Positions 1 to 5,386 of a DNA stretch of 8,122 bases are shown here, piece after piece. The stretch spans positions 1 to 8,122 of the forward strand of contig DSDH01000325.1 of NCBI GenBank assembly GCA_011055475.1, read 5' to 3'. Origin of the DNA: Phycisphaerales bacterium. Its GTDB lineage: Bacteria; Planctomycetota; Phycisphaerae; Sedimentisphaerales; Anaerohalosphaeraceae. How positions within the stretch are numbered: the stretch's first letter is position 1; the number at the start of each line of letters is the position of its first letter. Below the pieces are notes generated by a model, which had not been told where the DNA came from, did no database searches, and worked only from the letters and a program-made list of their open reading frames with translations. Position numbers and translations under genes: made by a program.

Positions 1-2
1 CG

Positions 3-25
3 AAAAAACCCGTCCCCGCGGACGG
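3..25 (-). terminator. Rho-independent terminator of the minus-strand gene
   Basis: Read on the minus strand just after the stop codon of the 37-780 gene, CCGTCC (25-20) pairs perfectly with GGACGG (15-10) around the 4-nt loop GCGG. One G follows, then a run of six T (8-3). A GC-rich 6-bp stem followed by a U tract is the classic intrinsic terminator. It lies 11 nt past the stop, on the strand expected for that gene. Confidence 0.85.
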
Positions 26-36
26 TCCCGGCGGGT

Positions 37-780
37 CTAGGGCCAGCGGCTGTGGCTCGCCGCCGGACGGTCCATGGTCCCGGCCGGCTCAAATCGGAGC
101 CGCAGTTGGTGATCGATCAGGTCAAAGCCCGTTAATCGGATGTATTTCCGACAGGGCGGCACTGGAAACCGGGGGTCGTAGGGGCGATTTTGCAGGCATG
201 CCCCGGCCAAATCCCGAAGCCACTGGCTGTCCTCCAATTGCGCCGCCTGCGCGGCCATGATCTGTCCGCACAGGCTCTTGGCCAGGCGCGTCACGTTGAC
301 CGCCCCGGCCTTGACTTTCTCCAAGTTCAGTACCAGCAAGCCTTTATCGTCCAATTCGGGACGGGCTTCGATGGTCACGACAATGGGGATGCCCACATCC
401 ACCTGGCCCATGAGGGCGACGCGGCCTTCATAAAACCGGACTACGGGCGACGAAAAAGTGACACCATTGAGGGTCACCGGCCACGCCCAGCCCAGATCGC
501 GCCCATCGGCGACAAGCTGATTGAACTTGTCCTGATCGACGATAACTTCGAAGGGCGCGTCGATCTGGACGTTGTTGTAGAACGCCGGCGCCAGCTCATG
601 GGTCAGGTACGTATTGACCGCCTCGTCGGGCGTCGCCGTCGGCGGCCGGTATCCGGCCGGCCGATACGTGATGAGCACCATCGCCAGGGTCGCCAGCACC
701 ACCCCGGCGCAGATCACGCCTACCAGAACGCGCGGCCAGACCCGCGGCCGTGCTCGTTTTCTACCACGATTCGATGTCAT
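37..780 (-). CDS. Membrane-anchored extracytoplasmic protein of unknown function
   Basis: A 247-residue protein that I do not recognise as a named family. A basic N-terminus (about residues 5-18, rich in Arg and Lys) precedes one hydrophobic segment (about 18-38), which suggests a signal anchor with the rest outside the cytoplasm. The remainder looks beta-rich in the middle (about 76-165) and helical around 163-197. Cysteines lie at 171, 195 and 210. The stretch VDVGIPIVVTIEARPELDDK and the following NLEKVKAGAVNV recall small YpmS/DUF2140- or AsmA-type beta-sheet envelope proteins; this is a weak impression only. The ATG at 780 is preceded by AGAGGA (793-788) at 7-nt spacing, a TATAAT box lies further upstream, and an intrinsic terminator follows the stop. 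It is divergent from pyrF. A plus-strand reading frame overlaps most of it but lacks comparable signals. Confidence 0.78.
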   Translation of the reverse strand: MTSNRGRKRARPRVWPRVLVGVICAGVVLATLAMVLITYRPAGYRPPTATPDEAVNTYLTHELAPAFYNNVQIDAPFEVIVDQDKFNQLVADGRDLGWAWPVTLNGVTFSSPVVRFYEGRVALMGQVDVGIPIVVTIEARPELDDKGLLVLNLEKVKAGAVNVTRLAKSLCGQIMAAQAAQLEDSQWLRDLAGACLQNRPYDPRFPVPPCRKYIRLTGFDLIDHQLRLRFEPAGTMDRPAASHSRWP

Positions 781-787
781 CGGCGAT

Positions 788-793
788 TCCTCT
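788..793 (-). promoter_or_regulatory. Shine-Dalgarno site of the minus-strand gene
   Basis: The minus strand reads AGAGGA, 7 nt before the ATG at 780. This is a strong match to the anti-Shine-Dalgarno sequence at good spacing and fixes the start of the 247-residue protein. Confidence 0.7.
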
Positions 794-857
794 TGCAGCA
801 GGAAAGAAACGCATTATAGTAACCTGCCGGGTCGGCGGAAGAACCTTTTGCTGCAAG
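792..857. repeat. 9-bp inverted repeat in the divergent promoter region
   Basis: CTTGCAGCA (792-800) and TGCTGCAAG (849-857) are perfect reverse complements separated by 48 nt, a centre-to-centre distance of 57 nt. They flank the -10 box of the minus gene. The left arm overlaps that gene's leader and the first base pairs of its Shine-Dalgarno site. Two operator half-sites on either side of a promoter would suit a looping or dimeric regulator, or the arms could be chance; no regulator gene is visible nearby. Confidence 0.4.
813..818 (-). promoter_or_regulatory. Consensus -10 box (TATAAT) for the minus-strand gene
   Basis: The minus strand reads TATAAT exactly, about 32 nt upstream of the ATG at 780. 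Transcription would start near 806 and leave a leader of roughly 26 nt holding the Shine-Dalgarno site. The -35 region at 17 nt is poor (CTTCCG, 841-836), and there is no TG extension, so the promoter may be weak or activator-dependent. The box lies between the arms of the 792-857 inverted repeat. Confidence 0.5.
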
Positions 858-903
858 CCCGATCCGACACCGCACAGATAGCTCGGTAATCAAGCTGCGA
901 GAA

Positions 904-907
904 AGGA
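904..907 (+). promoter_or_regulatory. Shine-Dalgarno site of pyrF
   Basis: AGGA within GAAAGGAAAC lies 5 nt before the ATG at 913. It supports this start over any downstream Met such as residue 41. No convincing plus-strand promoter for pyrF could be identified in 781-903. Confidence 0.65.
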
Positions 908-912
908 AACGC

Positions 913-1854
913 ATGGCCGATCATTTTGGCGATAGACTGTGTACGGCGGTTCAGATCAAGGCCACGTCGCTGACGGTGGGCGTGGATCCGGTGTATGCCC
1001 GGCTGCCCGCCGAGATCCGCGAACATCGGCGGATGAACGATGAAAACGACGTCGCCGCCGCCGTCGATGCGATCTTCGACTTCTGCACGCGGGTGCTCCG
1101 GGTGGTTGCCCCCCTGGTGCCCGCCGTCAAGCTCAACATTGCCTTCTTCGAGCGGTACTTCTGGGAAGGTCTGGAGGCGTACTACGCGCTGATCAGTGAG
1201 GCCGACGACCTGGGCGTCGAAACCATCGGGGACGTCAAGCGGGGCGACATCGGCTCGACGGCCGAACACTACGCCGCCGCCCATCTGCAGAACCCGGAAT
1301 ACACGGGGCTGGAGGACGTGATCGTGCCGGACGCGGCGACGATCAACGGCTTCGCCGGCGCCGACGGGATCGAGCCGTTCGCCCGCATGGCCGACGCACA
1401 GGGCAAGGGCGTGTTCGTCTGGGTCCGGGCCAGCAATCCTTCGGCGGCGGTGATCCAGGACTTCGTCGACGCCGAGGGCCGAATGTTCTATGAGAAACTG
1501 GCCGAGGTCGTCGGCCAGGTGGCCAACGAGCCGCATCGGATCGGCGCCAGCGGCTACAGCAACGTCGGCATGGTCGTGGGCGGCACCGGCGCGCCCAAGG
1601 CCGCGGAGCTGCGGGCCCGCTATCCCCACGTATGGTTCCTGGTGCCGGGATTCGGCTCGCAGGGCGCCACCGCCGAGGACTGCGTGCGCTTCTGCAATCC
1701 CGACGGACGCGGCGCGCTGATCAACGCCTCGCGGTCGATCCTGTACGCCTACGAGAACCCCGAGTACAAGGAGCGATTCGGGGACAACTGGGAAAAGTGC
1801 ATTGAGCAGGCGGTGATCAGCGCCAAGATCCAGTTGGCCAAGGCCATGCGCTGA
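913..1854 (+). CDS. pyrF: Orotidine-5'-phosphate decarboxylase, type 2
   Basis: This cytoplasmic enzyme decarboxylates orotidine 5'-monophosphate to UMP, the last step of de novo pyrimidine synthesis. The protein has 313 residues, a usual size for the longer type 2 subfamily. Visible signatures along the TIM barrel are GVDP (23-26), the substrate-binding Lys73 in VKLNIAFFE, and the catalytic block DVKRGDIGST, with Asp107, Lys109 and Asp112 in the positions of the catalytic charge network. The later phosphate-binding segment is VPGFGSQGA, and NASRSI (Asn271 to Arg274) supplies the expected C-terminal Arg. The gene starts at an ATG behind AGGA and is followed after 36 nt by murD, so the two are probably co-transcribed. 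It diverges from the 37-780 gene. The key residues are intact and the identification is firm. Confidence 0.96.
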   Translation: MADHFGDRLCTAVQIKATSLTVGVDPVYARLPAEIREHRRMNDENDVAAAVDAIFDFCTRVLRVVAPLVPAVKLNIAFFERYFWEGLEAYYALISEADDLGVETIGDVKRGDIGSTAEHYAAAHLQNPEYTGLEDVIVPDAATINGFAGADGIEPFARMADAQGKGVFVWVRASNPSAAVIQDFVDAEGRMFYEKLAEVVGQVANEPHRIGASGYSNVGMVVGGTGAPKAAELRARYPHVWFLVPGFGSQGATAEDCVRFCNPDGRGALINASRSILYAYENPEYKERFGDNWEKCIEQAVISAKIQLAKAMR

Positions 1855-1878
1855 GCCGCCCGTCGCCCTGGGCTCGGT

Positions 1879-1884
1879 GGGGAG
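1879..1884 (+). promoter_or_regulatory. Shine-Dalgarno site of murD
   Basis: GGGGAG lies 6 nt before the ATG at 1891, in the 36-nt gap after pyrF. No hairpin with a T tract and no promoter is seen in the gap, in keeping with a pyrF-murD transcript. Confidence 0.65.
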
Positions 1885-1890
1885 CGCGCG

Positions 1891-3258
1891 ATGGACAGGG
1901 ATTTCTTGCGCGATCGGTCGGTGCTGGTCATGGGACTGGGACGGTTCGGGGGCGGACTCGACGCGGCGCGGTTCGCCTGCCGCGCCGGTGCCCGGGTGAT
2001 CGTGACGGATCTGGCCTCGCGCGAGGCGCTGGCCGGGACGCTCGCCCAATTGACCGATTGCCCGATCGAATACCATCTGGGCGGACACCGCGAGGAGGAT
2101 TTTGGCCCGGATGGTGCCGATGTCGTGGTCGTCAACCCGGCCGTCCCCCCGGACAATCGCTATCTGGCGATCGCCCGCGCCGCCGGCAAGCACATCACCT
2201 CGCAGGTGGAACTCTTCTTTGAACTGTGCCCCGCCTGCATCGTGGGGATCACCGGCTCCAACGGCAAGAGCACCACCACGATCCTGACGGCCCATCTCTT
2301 GAGGGCCGGGCTGCGCTCGGAGCCGCGGGCCGTCTGGCTTGGCGGGAACATCGGCAACGAGATGTGGCTCAGCGAGGTCGAGCACATCCAGGCCGACGAC
2401 GTGGCGGTGCTCGAACTGAGCAGCTTTCAAATCGAACAGCTCGCCCGCATCCATCGCGGGCCCCACGTCGCGGTCATCACGAACCTGACCCCCAACCATC
2501 TGGACCGGCACGGCACGTTTGAGGCCTACTGCGACGCCAAGGAGAGCCTGTTCCGCCACCAGCCGCTGGATGCGGAGCGGCCCTGTGTATCGATTTTCAA
2601 CGCCGATGACCCGGTGACTCGCTCGTGGTATGAGCGGTACCTGCGGCAGCCGGGGCGGCGATGCCGGCTGTTCTCGTCCGATGACGTCCCCCCCGACCTG
2701 GCCAAGCGTTTCACGCTGCCCGGCCAAGCCAACCGCGCCAACCTCGCCGCGGCGCTGCAGGTCGCCGAGGCCCTGGAGGTTCCCCGCGATCGCCTGGCCC
2801 CGGCCATCGCCTCGTTCCGGGGTCTTCCGCACCGGCTCGAACTGGTGCGAGAGATCAACGGTGTCCGGTGGTACGATGATTCAAAGGCCACCACCACGCC
2901 CAGCGCCGTCGCCGCGCTCGAGGCCTTTTCCTGTCCGCGGATCGTCATCGCCGGCGGCTACGACAAGCACGTTTCGTTCGACGATTTCGCCGCGGCCCTG
3001 GTCCGCTGTGCCAAGGCCGTGATACTGATCGGCGCCACCGCCCCGAAGATCGCCGAGGCCGTCCGTCCGCGGAACCCCGATGACCGGCTGATTGTCCAAT
3101 TTGCCGACGGCCTGCCTCAGGCCGTCGCCGCCTGCGCCGCCCTGGCCGAGCCCGGCGACGTGGTGCTGCTCAGCACCGCCTGCGCCAGTTACGACATGTT
3201 CGACAACTACGAGCATCGCGCCGCCGTATTCCGCGCCGAGGTCGACAAACTCGCCTGA
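1891..3258 (+). CDS. murD: UDP-N-acetylmuramoyl-L-alanine--D-glutamate ligase
   Basis: This cytoplasmic ATP-dependent ligase adds D-glutamate to UDP-MurNAc-L-alanine in peptidoglycan precursor synthesis. Its 455 residues are normal for the family. The N-terminal Rossmann-like domain carries GLGRFGGG (15-22), which contacts the UDP part in this family. The central Mur ligase domain has the P-loop GITGSNGKSTTT (119-130, Lys126), the MurD signature ELSSFQIE (from Glu175), NHLDRH (202-207) and Lys217 in DAKESLF, the expected carbamylated lysine. The C-terminal domain begins near PHRLELV (313-319) and holds YDDSKATTT (328-336), whose Asp-Ser-Lys motif is typical of MurD. All key motifs are present. 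It follows pyrF by 36 nt; UMP made by PyrF is the precursor of the UDP carrier on the MurD substrate. No other mur or fts genes are seen, so it is outside a classical dcw cluster here. Confidence 0.97.
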   Translation: MDRDFLRDRSVLVMGLGRFGGGLDAARFACRAGARVIVTDLASREALAGTLAQLTDCPIEYHLGGHREEDFGPDGADVVVVNPAVPPDNRYLAIARAAGKHITSQVELFFELCPACIVGITGSNGKSTTTILTAHLLRAGLRSEPRAVWLGGNIGNEMWLSEVEHIQADDVAVLELSSFQIEQLARIHRGPHVAVITNLTPNHLDRHGTFEAYCDAKESLFRHQPLDAERPCVSIFNADDPVTRSWYERYLRQPGRRCRLFSSDDVPPDLAKRFTLPGQANRANLAAALQVAEALEVPRDRLAPAIASFRGLPHRLELVREINGVRWYDDSKATTTPSAVAALEAFSCPRIVIAGGYDKHVSFDDFAAALVRCAKAVILIGATAPKIAEAVRPRNPDDRLIVQFADGLPQAVAACAALAEPGDVVLLSTACASYDMFDNYEHRAAVFRAEVDKLA

Positions 3259-3414
3259 ATCGCCCCCGCCGCCCCGTCCGAGCAGGTACCCCATTGACGA
3301 TTCCCGCGCGGCCGTGAGGTTATCGACCCTGCGCGGTTCGGCTGGACCGCTCGGCAACGGATTATGGGCGATTTGTGACGTTTCTGATTAAGTGCCCGCC
3401 GGCCGCCGTCGATA
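3259..3414. other. Noncoding gap after murD
   Basis: I see no supported gene here. A TTGACG hexamer (3294-3299) has no good -10 partner at 16-18 nt. A weak 5-bp hairpin (GCGGT 3333-3337, ACCGC 3346-3350) lacks a T tract and is not a convincing terminator. The end of the murD transcript and the promoter of the PilZ gene are therefore both unresolved. Confidence 0.4.
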
Positions 3415-3447
3415 CGTCTCACACTTCATTTCAATCGGTGTGAGGCG
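3415..3447 (+). promoter_or_regulatory. Leader hairpin covering the PilZ gene's Shine-Dalgarno site
   Basis: CTCACAC (3418-3424) and GTGTGAG (3438-3444) are perfect reverse complements around a 13-nt loop. As RNA the stem extends by a G-U wobble (3417/3445) and two more pairs (3416/3446, 3415/3447), giving 10 pairs. The 3' arm contains GAGG (3442-3445), the only good Shine-Dalgarno site, 5 nt before the ATG at 3451. Folding would thus hide the ribosome site. As DNA, the same 7-bp dyad could instead be a protein operator. Confidence 0.5.
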
Positions 3448-3450
3448 AAT

Positions 3451-3840
3451 ATGAACAACATGGAACGACGGTCGGAAAAGAGGCTGCGGTACAGTTGGCC
3501 CGTCTGGTTCGGGCCGGATTTTGAGAACGAACTGACGCAGGGGCAAATGGTGGACTTGTCCAGCCGCGGGGCGGCGTTTACCTGTTACGCCGACCGCTCG
3601 CCGTGCTCCGGTGAGCACATCACCACACGGTTCTCGGTGCCGCGATACGGACCGGACTGGTCGTTCAATCTGGAGAACTGTGTTCGGCAGGGCCGGATCT
3701 GCCGGGTCGAGGAGGTCAGCCCGTACGTCCGACGCGTCGCCGTGCAATTCGCCGAGCCCTTGCCCTTCCATCCGGGCGAGACCCGCGAGACGGACCAGGA
3801 GGAGGCCGTCCCGGCGAGCTACACGCCCGTCGCCGTTTAG
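3451..3840 (+). CDS. Single-domain PilZ protein, candidate c-di-GMP receptor
   Basis: A soluble 129-residue protein. The N-terminus has the RxxxR motif (Arg7 to Arg11 in RRSEKR) and, after a first beta strand, DLSSRG (35-40), matching the D/NxSxxG motif. In PilZ domains these two motifs bind cyclic di-GMP. The beta-rich body runs to about residue 110, with VRRVAVQFAEPLP as a late strand typical of the fold; the last 20 residues are acidic and look disordered. No membrane segment or output domain is present, so it would act by binding a partner or as a small adaptor; the target cannot be told from the sequence. It stands alone between two noncoding gaps, with an SD-masking hairpin before it. 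ATG 3451 is chosen for its GAGG at 5 nt; Met4 is possible. Both ligand motifs look intact, but binding is inferred. Confidence 0.86.
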   Translation: MNNMERRSEKRLRYSWPVWFGPDFENELTQGQMVDLSSRGAAFTCYADRSPCSGEHITTRFSVPRYGPDWSFNLENCVRQGRICRVEEVSPYVRRVAVQFAEPLPFHPGETRETDQEEAVPASYTPVAV

Positions 3841-3853
3841 GGGCCGTCGATCA

Positions 3854-3880
3854 CCCTCGCATGGTACAGGCAGGCGAGGG
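3854..3880. repeat. 7-bp inverted repeat downstream of the PilZ gene
   Basis: CCCTCGC (3854-3860) and GCGAGGG (3874-3880) are perfect reverse complements around 13 nt, starting 14 nt after the PilZ stop codon. As RNA this is a stable GC stem, but no T run follows. It could stabilise the 3' end of the PilZ transcript or help factor-dependent termination. Confidence 0.4.
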
Positions 3881-3881
3881 A

Positions 3882-3901
3882 CGCGGCCCTGGGGAGCCGC
3901 G
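3882..3901. repeat. Second GC hairpin directly after the first
   Basis: CGCGGC (3882-3887) pairs perfectly with GCCGCG (3896-3901) around 8 nt. It begins 2 nt after the previous stem ends, so the two would stack as tandem hairpins. There is no T tract, so it does not qualify as a standard intrinsic terminator. The rest of 3841-4066 up to the promoter at 4000 holds no gene that I can support. Confidence 0.35.
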
Positions 3902-3999
3902 GCCACGCCACCGCATGGGCGCCTCGCCCGCCGATGAGCCGTGAGGGGTGTCTTGTCCGCAGGCCTTTCACCCTTTACGTCACGAGATCGGCTTTGGGC

Positions 4000-4028
4000 T
4001 TGTTCGGTCGCGGCCCGGCCGCTACAAT
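4000..4028 (+). promoter_or_regulatory. Sigma-70-type promoter of the rhomboid gene
   Basis: TTGTTC (4000-4005) and TACAAT (4023-4028) are separated by exactly 17 nt. The -10 box matches 5 of 6 consensus bases and the -35 box 3 of 6. Transcription would start near 4035 and leave a leader of about 32 nt before the ATG at 4067. The rhomboid gene is therefore likely transcribed apart from the PilZ gene. Confidence 0.65.
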
Positions 4029-4066
4029 GCCGGCTCTTGTAATGTTCCGACACGAGACGAGCAGGC

Positions 4067-5263
4067 ATGCTGTTACCCATCCGAACAAGTATCCGGCCGC
4101 GACGGACGCCCTACGCCAACTACGTGCTCATCGCGTTAAACGTGGTGTTTTTCCTGCTGACGTACTGGCCGCACACTGTGCGGATCGATCGCTTCGTTTA
4201 CCAGGAGCCGCTGCGCCTCTGGGCCCAGCAATTCATGCTGCACCCGGCCAACGCCTACCTCTGGCAGTTCGTGACCTACGCCTTCCTGCACGGCGGCTTG
4301 ATGCACATCCTGGGCAACATGTACTTCCTGTATCTGTTCGGAAACAACGTCAATGACCGGCTGGGGCACGTCGGCTACGTCTGCCTGTACCTGGCCGGGG
4401 CGGTGTTCGCGGGCATCGGCCACATGGTGCTCGAAGGGGCCAGCCCCGTCCTGGGGGCCAGCGGCGCCGTGGCGGCCGTCACCGGGGCTTATCTGGTGCT
4501 CTTTCCGCGGACCGTGATTACGGTGATTTACTGGTTCTACATCATCGGCACGATCGAGCTGTCGGCGCTGTATTTTATCCTGTTCAAGCTGATCGTCTGG
4601 GACAACATGGTGGAGCCCAACATCGTGCGTCAGGGGGTGGCCTACGAGGCCCATTTGGCCGGCTACGCGTTCGGCGTCGTGGCGTGCCTGCTGATGCTGG
4701 TATTCGGCCTGCTCGAACGCAGTCAGACGGACCTGTGGTTCATGTTGCGGCAGTGGAACCGCCGGCGTCGCTTTCGCGATGCCGTCTCCGACGGCTATGA
4801 CCCGTACAGGGGTCAGCCGGGGACCGGTCGGATCCGCGTGCGCGTCGACGAAGCCGACACCGGCGCGGACGACGACGTTGCCCGGCTTCGGAGCGAGGCG
4901 ATCCAGCGGATTCGCCGGCGGGACCTGCCCGGTGCGGCCGAAACCTACATCGAACTGATCGAGCATGATCCCGATCAGGTGCTGCCCGAATCCTCCCAGC
5001 TTGACGTAGCCAATCAGCTCATGTCGGCCGGACGTTGGGCCGAGGCGGCCCAGGCCTACGACGCGTTTCTGCGGCATTATCCCGAATATGCGTACATCGA
5101 GCAGGTTCACCTGATGCTGGGCGTCCTGTACGGCCGGTACCTTAATCGGCCCGAACAGGCCCTGGAGCACCTTCGCCAGGCCCGGGATCGGCTGACGGAC
5201 CCCGGTCAGATTCGCCTGTGCCAACAGGAGATCGCCCGGCTCGAAGGGGCCTCAGAGGCTTGA
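4067..5263 (+). CDS. Rhomboid-family intramembrane serine protease with TPR-like tail
   Basis: Rhomboids cut membrane proteins inside or next to the bilayer using a Ser-His dyad. This 398-residue protein has about six hydrophobic segments (roughly 16-34, 66-92, 101-122, 128-150, 151-177, 195-215). HGGLMHILGN (75-84) gives the conserved His80 and Asn84, GASGAV (130-135) gives nucleophile Ser132, and HLAGYAFG (196-203) gives the catalytic His196. A basic cytoplasmic stretch (about 229-237, RQWNRRRRF) follows the last segment. The soluble C-terminus (about 270-395) has helical pairs such as AGRWAEAAQAYDAFLRHYP and RPEQALEHLRQARDRL that look like two or three TPR-type repeats, which would recruit protein partners. 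The dyad is complete, so activity is expected; the substrate is unknown. ATG 4067 is chosen because LPIRTSIRPRRTPYANY is a usual rhomboid start, although its Shine-Dalgarno (GAGCAGG) is weak. It has its own promoter. Confidence 0.94.
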   Translation: MLLPIRTSIRPRRTPYANYVLIALNVVFFLLTYWPHTVRIDRFVYQEPLRLWAQQFMLHPANAYLWQFVTYAFLHGGLMHILGNMYFLYLFGNNVNDRLGHVGYVCLYLAGAVFAGIGHMVLEGASPVLGASGAVAAVTGAYLVLFPRTVITVIYWFYIIGTIELSALYFILFKLIVWDNMVEPNIVRQGVAYEAHLAGYAFGVVACLLMLVFGLLERSQTDLWFMLRQWNRRRRFRDAVSDGYDPYRGQPGTGRIRVRVDEADTGADDDVARLRSEAIQRIRRRDLPGAAETYIELIEHDPDQVLPESSQLDVANQLMSAGRWAEAAQAYDAFLRHYPEYAYIEQVHLMLGVLYGRYLNRPEQALEHLRQARDRLTDPGQIRLCQQEIARLEGASEA

Positions 5264-5290
5264 CGCCGCCGCGGCGCCGAACAAAAGCAT

Positions 5291-5319
5291 TTGACAACGG
5301 CCGGGGATCGTGGTAGGTT
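5291..5319 (+). promoter_or_regulatory. Sigma-70-type promoter of the SH3-domain gene
   Basis: TTGACA (5291-5296) is a perfect -35 box, and TAGGTT (5314-5319) lies exactly 17 nt downstream, matching 3 of 6 -10 bases. Transcription would begin near 5326, leaving a leader of about 60 nt. The TTG of the -35 box can also be misread as a start codon of the downstream frame. Confidence 0.65.
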
Positions 5320-5339
5320 TTACCTGCTGGATTGCAGGT
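5315..5339 (+). repeat. Overlapping short dyads at the transcription start of the SH3 gene
   Basis: AGGT (5315-5318) and ACCT (5322-5325) form a small dyad over the -10 box. ACCTGC (5322-5327) also pairs perfectly with GCAGGT (5334-5339) around 6 nt. The middle ACCT is shared, so either dyad may form. This could be an operator at the start site, or a 5'-end stem-loop on the mRNA. Confidence 0.35.
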
Positions 5340-5386
5340 CTGGCCGCATATCGGGCGACAAAGAGGGATCTTTGGGAGATGGCAAG

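Noticed and set aside
190..819. Plus-strand frame covering the 37-780 minus gene
   Set aside because: The minus gene has a membrane anchor, good ribosome site, TATAAT box and terminator. The plus frame has an Arg/His/Gln-rich product without any domain and would run through the divergent promoter region.
814..2832. A 672-codon open frame on the minus strand, antisense to both pyrF and murD
   Set aside because: The plus strand has two genes with intact catalytic motifs. The antisense product is low-complexity in feel (rich in Gly, Ala, Arg, Asp, His, Val), spans two genes and their gap, and has no recognisable domain. Long antisense frames are expected opposite codons with G or C in the third position.
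3294..3325. TTGACG at 3294 as a promoter for the PilZ gene
   Set aside because: No acceptable -10 hexamer lies at 16-18 nt; the closest A/T-rich match (TTATCG, 3320-3325) is at 20 nt, too far to be convincing.
3934..4356. Plus-strand frame starting in the noncoding gap before the rhomboid gene
   Set aside because: It overlaps the rhomboid gene by almost 300 nt in another frame and runs through the TACAAT promoter. Its second half is a frame-shifted shadow, and no ribosome site stands out.
4136..5224. Long minus-strand frame opposite the rhomboid gene
   Set aside because: The plus strand encodes a clear rhomboid with catalytic residues and membrane segments. The antisense frame shows no domain, signal or ribosome site that I can support.
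5267..5276. Perfect 10-nt palindrome CGCCGCGGCG after the rhomboid stop codon
   Set aside because: It has no loop and no T tract, so it is not a terminator, and such palindromes are frequent by chance in GC-rich DNA.
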